DNA of 64,000 bases, taken from NCBI GenBank assembly GCA_964432415.1, contig CAYSNW010000015.1:1-64000 (forward strand), in the 5' to 3' direction. Of this stretch, positions 16,254-25,035 are shown in pieces. The notes beneath the pieces were generated by a model. It did no database searches and was not told the origin of the DNA. It saw only the letters and a list, made by a program, of their open reading frames with translations. Position 1 is the stretch's first letter, and each line of letters starts with the position of its first letter. A program made the translations under genes and the position numbers. Origin of the DNA: JAFECT01 sp964432415. GTDB taxonomy: Bacteria > Pseudomonadota > Alphaproteobacteria > Caulobacterales > Caulobacteraceae.

Positions 16254-17081
16254 TTAGCGGAACAAGCCCAGCAGGCTGCTGGTCGAGGCGTTCGCGATCG
16301 ACAGCGCCTGGATGCCCAGCTGCTGCTTGGTCTGCAGCGCTTGCAGGCGCGCGCTTTCCTTCGCGAGATCCGCGTCCACCAGATTGCCGACGCCGGTGGT
16401 CAGGGTGTCCTGGAGCTTCGAAACGAAGTCCAGGTGGGTGGCCAGCGACTTCGACCCCGTGCCGAGCTTGGCGAGCGCCGCGCTGACGTTGGAGATCGAG
16501 GTGTCGACGGTGGCGATCATGGCCGTGGCCAGGGTCACCGTACCGATGGTGTCAGTGGCCGCGACCGTCACATTGCCGCCCCCCAGCGACAGGTCCTGGG
16601 CCAGAACGGTCAGGGTCGAGGACCCGGCCGCGTTCGCAAGCGCGGCGTAGTTGGTCCCGCCGTTCTTGATCAGGTTGGTGCCGTTGAAGTCAGCGTTGGA
16701 GACCACCTTGGAGACCTGATCACGCAGCGAGATGAAGTCCGTGTTCAGGGCGGCCAAGGAGGTGGCGTCCAGCGAAGTGTCGGACGCGGCAAGCGCCTTC
16801 TGCTTCATCTGGGTCAGGAGGTCCGAAACGGTCTGGCCAGCCGTGATCGCCACGTCGGTCGCCGATTGGCCCCGTTGCAGCGAGTCCTTCACGGCGTCGA
16901 GCGACGCCACCTGGGCACGTTGCGACTGGGCGATAGCCCAGACCGCGCCGTTGTCCTTGGCGGAGGCGACCTTCAGACCGGTGTTGATGCGCTGTTGAAC
17001 CTGCGAGAGATCAGTCTGTGTTCGCGACAGGTTCTGGAGCGCCGTCATGGCGCCCGCATTGGTATTGACGCTGAAAGACAT
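16254..17081 (-). CDS. Flagellin
   Basis: Structural subunit of the flagellar filament, exported by the flagellar type III system without a cleaved signal. The 275-residue protein has the conserved D0/D1 N-terminus (SFSVNTNAGAMTALQNLSRTQTDL, RINTGLKVASAKDNGAVWAIAQ) and C-terminus (ESARLQALQTKQQLGIQALSIANAS, ending SLLGLFR), with only a short variable centre, like the 27-kDa-class flagellins of Caulobacter. The start has AAGGA about 10 nt upstream and a sigma-54-type promoter 36-51 nt upstream. This is the only flagellin in the window; Caulobacterales usually carry several, so others are expected elsewhere. Confidence 0.95.
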   Translation of the reverse strand: MSFSVNTNAGAMTALQNLSRTQTDLSQVQQRINTGLKVASAKDNGAVWAIAQSQRAQVASLDAVKDSLQRGQSATDVAITAGQTVSDLLTQMKQKALAASDTSLDATSLAALNTDFISLRDQVSKVVSNADFNGTNLIKNGGTNYAALANAAGSSTLTVLAQDLSLGGGNVTVAATDTIGTVTLATAMIATVDTSISNVSAALAKLGTGSKSLATHLDFVSKLQDTLTTGVGNLVDADLAKESARLQALQTKQQLGIQALSIANASTSSLLGLFR

Positions 17082-17116
17082 GCGTCAGTCCTTCTTCAGA
17101 GGACCGGCCCGCATTA

Positions 17117-17132
17117 TGCAGGTCGGGGGCCA
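17117..17132 (-). promoter_or_regulatory. Sigma-54-type promoter of the flagellin gene
   Basis: The minus strand reads TGGCCCCCGACCTGCA, with GG and GC separated by 10 nt as the -24/-12 elements require. It fits TGGCACR-N4-TTGCW at all core positions with three substitutions outside GG/GC. The predicted transcript start leaves a leader of about 25 nt before the flagellin ATG. Flagellin genes of Caulobacter are sigma-54 dependent, so function agrees. Confidence 0.75.
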
Positions 17133-17185
17133 TTTTAGCCCATCGTCGATCCTGCACGGTCGCGCTGAAACTATGCTTAAGGCGC

Positions 17186-17193
17186 ATGGTTAA
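17186..17193 (-). promoter_or_regulatory. Possible CtrA half-site upstream of flagellin
   Basis: The minus strand carries TTAACCAT, an 8-mer described as a CtrA half motif in alphaproteobacteria; a second TTAA lies 9 bp downstream, not the 7 bp of the full site. The surrounding 17160-17280 stretch is AT-rich for this genome and lacks a gene. Binding is inference. Confidence 0.35.
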
Positions 17194-17323
17194 CAAAAGT
17201 TACCATTTGAACTTTACTGTCCGAGACCGGGACACGACACAAAACAACCACACGGCGACCTGGGTGAAAGCCATGCTGTCTCGGGGATTTCTGTGGCTTT
17301 GACGGACCGCCCGGCGCCGGGAC

Positions 17324-18976
17324 TCAGTCCTTCGGATACCCGTAGCGCGCGATCCAGGGCGCCAGAAGGGGCATGACCGGGGCCAAGGCCGGCGCGTAGC
17401 GGCGCCAGGCGTCCAGGCCGTCGCGGTTGAGGCCCCGCACGACCTGGGCGGCGCTGGGGGTGGCGATGCGCCGTTCGCGCGCGCGCTCGACGAAATCGGC
17501 CATGGCGGCGTCGGGGGCGAGGCCCAGGAAGGCGGAGACTGCGGCGGTCTCGGCGTCGAAGCGCTCGACCAGGGCCTCGTGGCGCACTTCGTGGAGCCGC
17601 AGGGGCAGACGTTCGCGGCAGGTCGAAGCCAGGCGCATCACCGCGTCGTAGTAACGGGCCGTCCCGGCGAGGGTGAGGAACTCGTACATGGCGATGTTCA
17701 TGCTGAAGGATCGCCGGAAACAGCTCAGGGTGACGTCACGGGGATCGCGCAGGGCGAACAGGATCCGCGCGTCCGGAAACAGGCGCGCGACCAGCGGCAG
17801 GCTTGTGGACCCCAGCGGCATCTTGTCGATGAAGACCTTGCCGCCGGGTTTGACCCCGCAGGCCTCGACCCGGCGCCAGTAGGCCGCGCGGTACGGCTCC
17901 AGCCCGGCCTCGTCCAGCGCCGCCAGCCGCGCCAGCCCGCCGGGGACGCTCTGAAACGCCTGCTGGGCGTCCAGCAGCACGGGCTGCTCCGACAGGGTCA
18001 CGACATCGGCGCGCGCGGCCAGCACCTGCTCGAGCAGGGTCGTGCCCGAACGCGGGAAACCGACGAGAAAGACGTGGGAGGCCGGACCCGTCCCGGCGGA
18101 GCCGCCGCCCGACGCCGCGAAGGCGGACGGCGGAAGGGCCGAGAACTCCCGTTCCAGACGCTCGGCCTCGGCCCGGGCGGATTCGACCCCGGGCGCGCCG
18201 TAGACCGGGCGATAGAGCCGCTGCTGCTCGGCCTTGGCCTCGCCATAGGCTTCGATCGCCTCCAGCGGACGGCCCAGCGCGTCCAGGGCGTCGCCCAGCA
18301 GGACGCCGGCCTGGGCGAGGTCAGGCGGGGAGAGGCGCCCGCGGCGCAGCAGGGCGTTCAGGCGCGTCTCGGCCGCGGCCGGGTCGCCGTCCCGGACATC
18401 GGCGGCGGCCAGGGTCAGTTCGGCGTTGGCGCGGCTGGGGTCGAGCGCCAGGGTGCGGGCCGCGAAGTCGCGCGCGGCCTCCAGGTCGCCCCGGCGCGTC
18501 GCGAGGCTGGCCAGGGCCGCGAGGGCGGCCGCATGGTCGGGGCGCAGCCGCAGCGCTTCGAGGAACTGGGCCTCCGCCTCGCCCAGGTCGGCGCAGCGCT
18601 CGCAGGCGCCCCCCAGGCCATAGCGGGCCTGGGGATTGTCCGGGTCCAGCCGCACCGCGACCTCGAATACCGAACGGGCCTCCTCGTTGCGCTCGGTCTG
18701 CAGCAGGCAGAAGCCGACGCCGGTGACCAAGCCGGCGTTGTCGGGATCGAGCTTGAGGCCGTCGCCGAACACCGCCGCGGCCTCCTCGAAGCGCCCCTGC
18801 TCCATCAGCCGGCGCGCGATGAGGTCGAAGAGCATCGGGTGGCGCAGGCCCGCCGCGATGGCCGCGCGCGCCTCCTCGGCGGCCCGGGCCGGGTGGGTGC
18901 GCGACAGGAGGTCGATCCGGCGCAGCCGCCCGAGGGCCTCGTCCTCCGTTTCGCCGTGGGGCGGCGCTGGCTGCAT
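17324..18976 (-). CDS. Tetratricopeptide-repeat sulfotransferase
   Basis: A 550-residue fusion. Residues about 15-270 are tandem TPRs (for example AAAVFGDGLKLDPDNAGLVT and EAQFLEALRLRPDHAAALAAL). Residues about 295-550 form a sulfotransferase domain with the PAPS 5'-phosphosulfate loop GFPRSGTTLLEQ (about 303-314) and the 3'-phosphate motif FALRDPRDVTLSCFR. Such enzymes move sulfate from PAPS to a carbohydrate, lipid or protein; the TPR part probably selects the acceptor. It lies 242 bp upstream of the flagellin gene and reads in the same direction, raising the untested possibility of a cell-surface or flagellar acceptor. There is no signal peptide. Confidence 0.88.
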   Translation of the reverse strand: MQPAPPHGETEDEALGRLRRIDLLSRTHPARAAEEARAAIAAGLRHPMLFDLIARRLMEQGRFEEAAAVFGDGLKLDPDNAGLVTGVGFCLLQTERNEEARSVFEVAVRLDPDNPQARYGLGGACERCADLGEAEAQFLEALRLRPDHAAALAALASLATRRGDLEAARDFAARTLALDPSRANAELTLAAADVRDGDPAAAETRLNALLRRGRLSPPDLAQAGVLLGDALDALGRPLEAIEAYGEAKAEQQRLYRPVYGAPGVESARAEAERLEREFSALPPSAFAASGGGSAGTGPASHVFLVGFPRSGTTLLEQVLAARADVVTLSEQPVLLDAQQAFQSVPGGLARLAALDEAGLEPYRAAYWRRVEACGVKPGGKVFIDKMPLGSTSLPLVARLFPDARILFALRDPRDVTLSCFRRSFSMNIAMYEFLTLAGTARYYDAVMRLASTCRERLPLRLHEVRHEALVERFDAETAAVSAFLGLAPDAAMADFVERARERRIATPSAAQVVRGLNRDGLDAWRRYAPALAPVMPLLAPWIARYGYPKD

Positions 18977-19087
18977 GGATCACCGTCTCGAACCGTCGCG
19001 CAGACTACACGGCGCGGCGAACGGCTGACAGGGCGGCCGTCGTGTGTTGAGATCGCCGCGGGCGCGGGGGGCGCCGGAGGGGAATCT

Positions 19088-19936
19088 ATGAACAGGCGGC
19101 ATCGGATCGGGGCGCTGGCCGCCCTGGCGCTGGCGAGCGCATCGGCGGCGAATTTGGCGCAGGCGCAATCACAAGGCCCGCAGGCGACGGAAACGTCAGG
19201 CGTGCTCAAGACCATGGCCGAGAAACCCGGCCCCTGTTCGACCACCTCCGCGGCGCAGGAAGCGAAGGACCAGGCCGTGCTGAAGTCGCTGGAGGACAGC
19301 TTCACGCGCGGGGGTGACTTCCCCACGATCGAAAGACACCGCGCGGCGCTGGAGGACGCCCTGTCTCACGCGCCGGCCTCGATGAGTCCGCTCGAACTCT
19401 GCGGCGACGTGCTGATCGTGCGCTCGAGCGGCCTGCTTCCGCTGCTGCACGCCTCGGCGATCATGAAGGAGGGCGGCGCGCCGGGCGCCAAGAGCGCCGA
19501 ACAGATCCCCTCCCCCTATCCCCGCATCGCCCTGTACCTGGGGGCCGCGGACAACGAGCGCGAACAGTGGGCTGCGGCGGTGGCTCACCTGAGCAAGGGC
19601 CTGGCGCTGGATCCCTACGATCCCAAGCTGGCCACGGAGGACTCGCTCGCCCTCACCCGTCTCGGACGCTTCGCCGAGGCCCTGGCGGTGGTCGACAAGG
19701 TTCTTGCCGGCGACGGGGAGTTGTCGGGCCGCGACCACGCCCGCCTGCTGCGCACCCGAGGGTTCGCCCTGGGAGAGCTGCGCCGCTTCGACGAGGCCGA
19801 GGCCGCCTATCGGGAGTCCCTGAGGTTCGAGCCCAACAATCCGACGGCGCTCAACGAGCTGAAATACATAGATCAGCAGCGCAAGGGCGCGCCCAAGGCG
19901 CCGGTCGCGATGACCACCAGCAAGTCCGAGCAATAG
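19088..19936 (+). CDS. Exported TPR protein of unknown function
   Basis: A 282-residue protein starting at ATG 19088 behind a strong GGAGGGGA. It has a signal peptide (MNRRHRIGALAALALASASAANLAQA), an N-terminal half without recognised motifs but with two Cys (GPCSTTSAA and LELCGDV), and a C-terminal TPR region: AAAVAHLSKGLALDPYDPKL, FAEALAVVDKVLAGDG and DEAEAAYRESLRFEPNNPTA. It is divergent from the TPR-sulfotransferase with 111 bp between them and ends before a strong hairpin. Function unknown. Confidence 0.82.
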   Translation: MNRRHRIGALAALALASASAANLAQAQSQGPQATETSGVLKTMAEKPGPCSTTSAAQEAKDQAVLKSLEDSFTRGGDFPTIERHRAALEDALSHAPASMSPLELCGDVLIVRSSGLLPLLHASAIMKEGGAPGAKSAEQIPSPYPRIALYLGAADNEREQWAAAVAHLSKGLALDPYDPKLATEDSLALTRLGRFAEALAVVDKVLAGDGELSGRDHARLLRTRGFALGELRRFDEAEAAYRESLRFEPNNPTALNELKYIDQQRKGAPKAPVAMTTSKSEQ

Positions 19937-19952
19937 TCCCGAGACAGACGAG

Positions 19953-19980
19953 CGCCCCCGCAGGCGAACCTGCGGGGGCG
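19953..19980. terminator. Bidirectional terminator hairpin
   Basis: A perfect 12-bp stem, cgcccccgcagg / cctgcgggggcg, with a CGAA tetraloop lies between two convergent genes (stops at 19936 and 20010). Position and stability suit a shared terminator; no long T tract is present. Confidence 0.8.
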
Positions 19981-20009
19981 TCGATCAGACCTGGGCTGCG
20001 GCGCCGGGC

Positions 20010-20528
20010 TTACCAGCCGCGGCGATCGTCGCGGTCCCGGCGGTCGTCCCGGTCACGGTCCCAGTGGCGGCGGTGGCCACGGTCCCAGCCCGAGTGGTCG
20101 TAACCGCGCCGGTCGTAGCCGTACCGGTCATAGCCGTAGCTGTCGTAGCCGTAGCGGTCGTAACGGCCCTGGTCGGCGCCTTCGCAGCGCTCGGTGTCCT
20201 TGGCCGAGCTGCGGCCGATGTTGGTCCCGATCGCGGCCCCGGCCAGGGCGCCGAGCAGGGCGCCGCCCGAACGGCCGCCGTGGTGCGAAGCCATGTTCGA
20301 GCCGATCGCGGCGCCGGCGAGCGCGCCCAGGATGGCGCCGTTGGTCCCGCGGTTGTGCTGGACTTCCTGGCAGGGATTGCGGCCGTCGTCATAGCGCCCG
20401 GAGGCATAGCCGTTCCTGTAGCCATTGCCGTAGCCGTAGCCACGGTAGTCCTGCGCCGAGGCGGCGGTCGCCAGCGAGCCGACCGACAGGGCGGCGACCA
20501 GGGCGAGGGAGACGGGGGTCTTCTTCAT
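20010..20528 (-). CDS. Glycine-zipper outer-envelope protein with Tyr/Asp/Arg repeats
   Basis: A 172-residue exported protein: signal peptide (MKKTPVSLALVAALSVGSLATAASA), a Tyr/Gly-rich stretch (YRGYGYGNGYRNGYASG), two glycine-zipper hairpins (GAILGALAGAAIGSNMA and GALLGALAGAAIGTNIG) like the 17-kDa surface antigen/2TM family, and a C-terminal low-complexity tail of YGYD/YDRYGYD units followed by an RD-rich end. Glycine zippers usually insert into or span a membrane. The repeats also show as iterated gtagccgta DNA. It ends at the shared terminator. Function not known. Confidence 0.8.
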   Translation of the reverse strand: MKKTPVSLALVAALSVGSLATAASAQDYRGYGYGNGYRNGYASGRYDDGRNPCQEVQHNRGTNGAILGALAGAAIGSNMASHHGGRSGGALLGALAGAAIGTNIGRSSAKDTERCEGADQGRYDRYGYDSYGYDRYGYDRRGYDHSGWDRGHRRHWDRDRDDRRDRDDRRGW

Positions 20529-20620
20529 CTCGGTTCTCCATGTTTGTCCAAAGAGACGGGAGCGCCCTCCGGAAGCATGGAGCGGTTCTATCGGGACCGC
20601 GCTGAACCCGTTCTGAACTG

Positions 20621-20656
20621 CCGCGGTTGGCCGCCGTTCATATTCACCAACCGCGG
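20621..20656 (-). terminator. Inverted repeat after the Sel1-repeat gene
   Basis: A perfect 10-bp repeat (ccgcggttgg / ccaaccgcgg) with a 16-nt loop starts 5 nt after the stop of the leftward Sel1-repeat gene. No T tract follows on the minus strand. A terminator or mRNA-end structure is likely. Confidence 0.6.
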
Positions 20657-20660
20657 AAAA

Positions 20661-21755
20661 CTAACGGACCTCGACCCCCGGATGGGCCTTGCGCCACGCC
20701 GCCTTGAGCCCTTCGGCCTCAACCCGTTCGATGCCGGTCGCCTGCGACTGGAAGCGGTCCAGCAAGGTCTGGGCTTCCTTGTCGCCGGCCTCCACGGCCA
20801 TCTGCAGAAAGGCCAGGCCCTGGCCGTGGTCGACCGCGCCGCCCTCGCCGGTCATCCACATGGCGCCCAAAGCCCGCATGGCGTGGGCCGAGCCCTGGTC
20901 GGCGGCCTTGCGGTACCAGACCCGAGCCTCGGCGGGATTCTTCTCCAGTCCCCCTTCGCCGAGCGCCAGGGACACCGCCAGGTCGATCTGGGCGAGCTTG
21001 TCTCCGGCCTCCGCCCCCTTGCGGAACCAGGCCACGGCCGCGGCCGGATCGGCCGGGACTCCGTCGCCGTTCAGCAAGGCCAGGCCGGCGTAGCGCATCG
21101 CATGACTGTTGCCTCGTTCGGCAGAGCGCAGGAAATAGCGATAGGAGCGGGCCGGGTCGCGGGCGCGGCCGCCCAAACCCGACCCGTAGGTCCGGCCGAG
21201 CAGGAAGAGCACCTGGGCGTCATCGACCCCGGCCGCATCGGCCTCGTCCAGCAGGGCGACGCCGCGAGCCACATCCCGGTCGACCCCGTCGCCGAAGATA
21301 TAGGCCTGGGCCAGCTCACCCGCGGCGATCCCGGCCAGATGCGGATCGGCGTGAGCCTCCTCGAGCAAGGCGACGCCACGCCGTCGTTGCTCCGGCGAGG
21401 GGTCCTGCAACAGTCGCATGCCCATGTTCAGGGCCGCGCCGTGCGAGCCCGCCTTGTGCGCCTTTTCCTGAAGCGCCTGCGCGCCCTTCGGGTCGGCCGG
21501 GGCGCCGACCCCCATGGCCATGTAGACCGCGAGCCCGTTCATCGCCTCGGGATCACCGGTGGCGGCGGCCTGTTCCATCAGCTTGCGCGCGCCGGGGGCG
21601 TCCTGGGCGTTGAGCGCGACGGCGGCGCGCTCCACCAGGGTGTCTGCCTCGGATTTCGTCTTGCTGGAAGCGGCGGGCGGCGCGGATGGGCCCGCGAACG
21701 CCGGCGACGGCGTCAGCAACGCCAGGCTCAAGACAAGACACCAGATACGCATCAT
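20661..21755 (-). CDS. Exported Sel1-like repeat protein
   Basis: A 364-residue protein with a signal peptide (MMRIWCLVLSLALLTPSPAFA) followed by about seven Sel1-like repeats, recognised by the recurrent A-x2-G-[DS]-x2-A-[ML]-x2-[LM]-[GA] pattern: AAATGDPEAMNGLAVYM, AERGNSHAMRYAGLALLNGDG, AEAGDKLAQIDLAVSLALGEG, ADQGSAHAMRALGAMWMTGEG. Sel1 repeats form alpha-alpha superhelices that scaffold protein complexes, in bacteria often in the periplasm or in signalling. No partner is implied by the neighbours. Confidence 0.88.
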   Translation of the reverse strand: MMRIWCLVLSLALLTPSPAFAGPSAPPAASSKTKSEADTLVERAAVALNAQDAPGARKLMEQAAATGDPEAMNGLAVYMAMGVGAPADPKGAQALQEKAHKAGSHGAALNMGMRLLQDPSPEQRRRGVALLEEAHADPHLAGIAAGELAQAYIFGDGVDRDVARGVALLDEADAAGVDDAQVLFLLGRTYGSGLGGRARDPARSYRYFLRSAERGNSHAMRYAGLALLNGDGVPADPAAAVAWFRKGAEAGDKLAQIDLAVSLALGEGGLEKNPAEARVWYRKAADQGSAHAMRALGAMWMTGEGGAVDHGQGLAFLQMAVEAGDKEAQTLLDRFQSQATGIERVEAEGLKAAWRKAHPGVEVR

Positions 21756-21845
21756 GCACCCCCGATCAGGTCAGGGTTGCGTCGGCGGCCTCGGGAGGCA
21801 AGCGCTAAGTCGCCGGAATCCCCTTGCAGGGCCTGCCCGTGGCCC

Positions 21846-22049
21846 TCAGGACGCGGTCACGCGCTTCTGCGGCCAGGTGCGCACCAGGACCGCGACCAGG
21901 ATCGAGCCGATCACGGCGATGGCGCCGCCGCCCCACTGCAGCGGAGTGAGGCCGCGCGCGGCGTAGGCGCCCAGGATCGAGCCGGTGGCGTAGACCAGAG
22001 CCGCGGACAGGCGCTCGGGCGTGGCGACGCCGATGACCTTGTCGAACAT
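21846..22049 (-). CDS. Small two-TM membrane protein
   Basis: A 67-residue frame from ATG 22049, with GGAGGCGGGGG upstream. It begins MFDKVIGVATPERLSAAL and has two hydrophobic stretches, LVYATGSILGAYAARG and WGGGAIAVIGSILVAVLV, ending in a basic tail (RTWPQKRVTAS). Size and topology resemble holins or small membrane regulators, but I see no lysis gene nearby and make no functional call. It is divergent from murJ (168 bp, no other feature seen). The longer same-frame reading through murJ is spurious. Confidence 0.6.
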   Translation of the reverse strand: MFDKVIGVATPERLSAALVYATGSILGAYAARGLTPLQWGGGAIAVIGSILVAVLVRTWPQKRVTAS

Positions 22050-22217
22050 GTGAATACCCCCGCCTCCAGACCGATCATCCTTGAACCGGTCCAATAGGCC
22101 TCCTTTTCGGGCCGAAGTCGCTGCGACATAGGGCGCGGGCGCAACCTCCACGGTCGCGGACGCCCGATCCTGTGCTGCCGCTTGCCCAGGCCCGCGCCGC
22201 CGCGTACGAGCGGACCT

Positions 22218-23867
22218 GTGAGCTCCGACACCGCCCCCTCCCCCCGCAAGAGCCTGATCCGCTCGTCGCTGATCTTCTCGGGTCTGACCCTGGTCAGCCG
22301 GGTGATGGGCTTCCTGCGCGACCTGGCGATCACCGCCACCATGGGCGCCAGCGCCACCATCGCGGCGGACGCTTACTATACGGCGCTGAGCTTCCCCAAC
22401 CTGTTCCGGCGGCTGTTCGCGGAGGGCGCCTTCGCCGCCGCCTTCGTCCCGGCCTACGCCCGCAAGCTGTCGGTCGACGGCGAGGAGGCGGCGGACAATC
22501 TGGCGGTGGACGCGCTGGCCACCATCGCCGCGGCGACCATCGCCCTGACGGTGGTCTTCATGGCCGCCATGCCCTGGCTGATGCATGCGATCAATCCGGG
22601 CTACTCGGGCGACAAGTACATGCTGGCGGTCATACTGACCCAGATCACCATGTCCTATCTGCCCTGCATGGCCATCGTCGCCCTGCTGTCGGGCATGCTG
22701 AACGCGCGCCAGCGCTTCGTGCTGTCGGCCGCCGCGCCCATCGTGCTGAACGTGGTGATGCTGGTCGCGGTGCTGCCTCAGAAGACCCCGATCGCCGCGG
22801 CCTACGCCGCCTCCGTGGGCGTGATCGTCGCGGGCGTGCTGCAGGCGCTGTGGCTGTGGTGGGGGGTGCGCAACACGGGCGCGAAGATCCGGCTGCGCTG
22901 GCCGCGCCTGACGCCGGAGATCAAGACCCTGATCGGCCTGGCGATCCCCGGCGCCATCGCCGCCAGCGCCACCCAGATCAACATCTTCATCTCCCAGGCG
23001 CTGGCCTCCATGGGCGAGGCCGGGGCCCGCAGCTGGCTGAACGTCGCCGACCGCCTCTACCAGCTGCCGCTGGGCCTGGTGGGCGTCGCCATCGGGGTGG
23101 CCCTGCTGCCCAGACTGTCCACCGCCATCCACCAGGGCGACAAGACCGAGGCGCGCGCGGCCATGGACGAGGCCCTGACCTATGCCCTGGCCTTCACCCT
23201 GCCGGCGGCGGCGGCCCTGATCGCCATGCCCTTCTTCCTGATCGACGGCCTGTTCACCCGTGGCGCCTTCAACGCCCATGACGCCCACCAGACCGGCCTG
23301 GCGCTGCTGCAGTACGGCTGGGGCACGCCCGCCTTCGTGCTGGTCAGGATCCTGGCGCCGAACTTCTTCGCCCGGCTGGACACCAAGGGGCCCATGCGTT
23401 TCGCCCTGATCGCGGTGGGGGTGAACATCGTCGCCGGCGTGGGCCTGTTCTACCTGGTCGGCTTCTGGGGGATCGCGGCGGCCACCAGCCTGGCGTCGTG
23501 GATGAACGTGACCATGATGTGGGTCACCCTGCGCCGGCGCGGCCACTACGAACCCTCGCGCCAGGCGGTGTCGCGCATCGCGCGCGTGGCCCTGTCGGCC
23601 CTGGTCATGGGCGGCCTGCTGTTCCTGGCCCAGCTGTTCCGCACCCAGGTCGAGGCGCCCTTCGCCCTGTTCAACCTGAACATCGGCAGCCACCACATCC
23701 TGGGGCCGAAGGAATACGCGGTGGTGATCGTCGCGCTCGCCAGCGTCGCGGTCTATGCCGCCATGCTGATGCTGACGGGCGGGGTGACGCCGGCGGACCT
23801 CAAGCGTGTGCTGCGCCGCGCGCCCAAGGCCGGCGACGGACCGCCGAGCGCGCCTGACGCCTTCTAG
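22218..23867 (+). CDS. murJ: Lipid II flippase
   Basis: Inner-membrane MOP-superfamily flippase that moves lipid II to the periplasmic face for peptidoglycan synthesis. From GTG 22218 (VSSDTAPSPRKSLIRSS) the protein has 549 residues and about 14 TM helices. Typical MurJ segments are TLVSRVMGFLRDLAITATMGAS, SFPNLFRRLFAEGAFAAAFVP, ADRLYQLPLGLVGVAIGVALLP and RGAFNAHD. A TTG at 22182 would add 12 residues. It is followed by trpS in the same direction, an order common in alphaproteobacteria; murI and dapF of the same wall pathway lie further along the window. Confidence 0.95.
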   Translation: MSSDTAPSPRKSLIRSSLIFSGLTLVSRVMGFLRDLAITATMGASATIAADAYYTALSFPNLFRRLFAEGAFAAAFVPAYARKLSVDGEEAADNLAVDALATIAAATIALTVVFMAAMPWLMHAINPGYSGDKYMLAVILTQITMSYLPCMAIVALLSGMLNARQRFVLSAAAPIVLNVVMLVAVLPQKTPIAAAYAASVGVIVAGVLQALWLWWGVRNTGAKIRLRWPRLTPEIKTLIGLAIPGAIAASATQINIFISQALASMGEAGARSWLNVADRLYQLPLGLVGVAIGVALLPRLSTAIHQGDKTEARAAMDEALTYALAFTLPAAAALIAMPFFLIDGLFTRGAFNAHDAHQTGLALLQYGWGTPAFVLVRILAPNFFARLDTKGPMRFALIAVGVNIVAGVGLFYLVGFWGIAAATSLASWMNVTMMWVTLRRRGHYEPSRQAVSRIARVALSALVMGGLLFLAQLFRTQVEAPFALFNLNIGSHHILGPKEYAVVIVALASVAVYAAMLMLTGGVTPADLKRVLRRAPKAGDGPPSAPDAF

Positions 23868-24000
23868 GGCCGCTTGCCCTGAAGGCCGCTTTCGCCTAAT
23901 CGGCGCCCATGGATTTCAGGACGATCCCCGGAGAGCGATGGCCGAGCGCGGTCCCGACTGCGCCCGTTTCCTGACCCATTTTTCCGAAAGCTTTCGTCCC

Positions 24001-25035
24001 ATGACCGACCAGGCTCCCGCGTCCTATGCCGGCCCCCAGCGCATCGTCTCCGGTGTGCAGCCTTCCGGCGCCCTGCACCTGGGCAACTATCTCGGCGCGC
24101 TCAAGAAGTTCGTCGCCTACCAGGAACGCATGCCCTGCTTCCTGTTCGTGGCGGATCTGCACGCCATCACCGTGTGGCAGGACCCGGCCCTGCTGTCGCA
24201 GCAGACGCGCGAGATCGCCGCCGCCTACCTGGCCGCGGGCCTCGACCCGGCCAAGGCCGTGATCTTCCCGCAGTCGGCGGTGCGGGCGCACGCCGAGCTG
24301 GCCTGGATCTTCAACTGCGTCGCGCGCCTGGGCTGGCTCGACCGCATGACCCAGTTCAAGGAGAAATCGGGCAAGCACAAGGAGCGCTCGTCGGTGGGGC
24401 TCTACACCTATCCGGTGCTGCAGGCGGCCGACATCCTGGCCTACAAGGCGACCCACGTGCCGGTGGGCGAGGACCAGCGCCAGCACCTGGAGCTGACCCG
24501 CGACATCGCGCAGAAGTTCAACAATGACTTCGAGGCGCCGGGCTTCTTCCCCCTGACCGACGGCCTGATCGAGGGTCCGGGCGCCCGGGTGATGAGCCTG
24601 CGCGACGGCACGGCCAAGATGTCCAAGTCCGATCCGTCGGACTATTCGCGCATCAACCTGACCGACACGCCCGACGAGATCGCCCAGAAGGTCCGTAAGG
24701 CCAAGACTGACCCCGAGCCCCTGCCCGAGACGGTGGAAGGCCTGGCCGGACGGCCCGAGGCGGACAATCTGGTGGGCGTCTATGGGGCGCTCGCGGGCCT
24801 GTCGAAGACCGAGGTGATGGCCGAGTTCGGCGGCAAGGGCTTCGGGACCTTCAAGCCGGCCCTGGCCGACCTGGCGGTTTCGGTCCTGACCCCGGTCAGC
24901 GAGGCGATGCGGCGCTACCTGGGCGATCCTGCGGAGCTGGACCGCATTCTGAAGGACGGCGCCGAGCGGGCCTCCGCCGTGGCCGATCCGGTGGTGGCCG
25001 AGACGCGTCGTCTCGTCGGGTTCTGGGGGGCGTGA
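24001..25035 (+). CDS. trpS: Tryptophanyl-tRNA synthetase
   Basis: Class I aminoacyl-tRNA synthetase charging tRNA-Trp. From ATG 24001 it has 344 residues, matching the family. It shows PSGALHLGNY (HIGH signature), the tryptophan pocket region FVADLHAIT, VPVGEDQRQHLELTRDIA, and AKMSKS (KMSKS loop). A longer upstream reading lacks homology. Its stop codon shares one base with the start of the PCu(A)C gene (TGATG), indicating coupled translation. 133 bp separate it from murJ. Confidence 0.97.
   Translation: MTDQAPASYAGPQRIVSGVQPSGALHLGNYLGALKKFVAYQERMPCFLFVADLHAITVWQDPALLSQQTREIAAAYLAAGLDPAKAVIFPQSAVRAHAELAWIFNCVARLGWLDRMTQFKEKSGKHKERSSVGLYTYPVLQAADILAYKATHVPVGEDQRQHLELTRDIAQKFNNDFEAPGFFPLTDGLIEGPGARVMSLRDGTAKMSKSDPSDYSRINLTDTPDEIAQKVRKAKTDPEPLPETVEGLAGRPEADNLVGVYGALAGLSKTEVMAEFGGKGFGTFKPALADLAVSVLTPVSEAMRRYLGDPAELDRILKDGAERASAVADPVVAETRRLVGFWGA

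Noticed and set aside
20064..20200. Short tandem DNA repeats taken as possible CRISPR or satellite
   Set aside because: The period follows codons for YGYD units inside an exported glycine-zipper protein; there are no spacers.
21846..23696. 616-codon leftward frame across murJ
   Set aside because: Only its last 67 codons, from 22049, are outside murJ with a ribosome site and plausible TM segments; the rest is antisense shadow.
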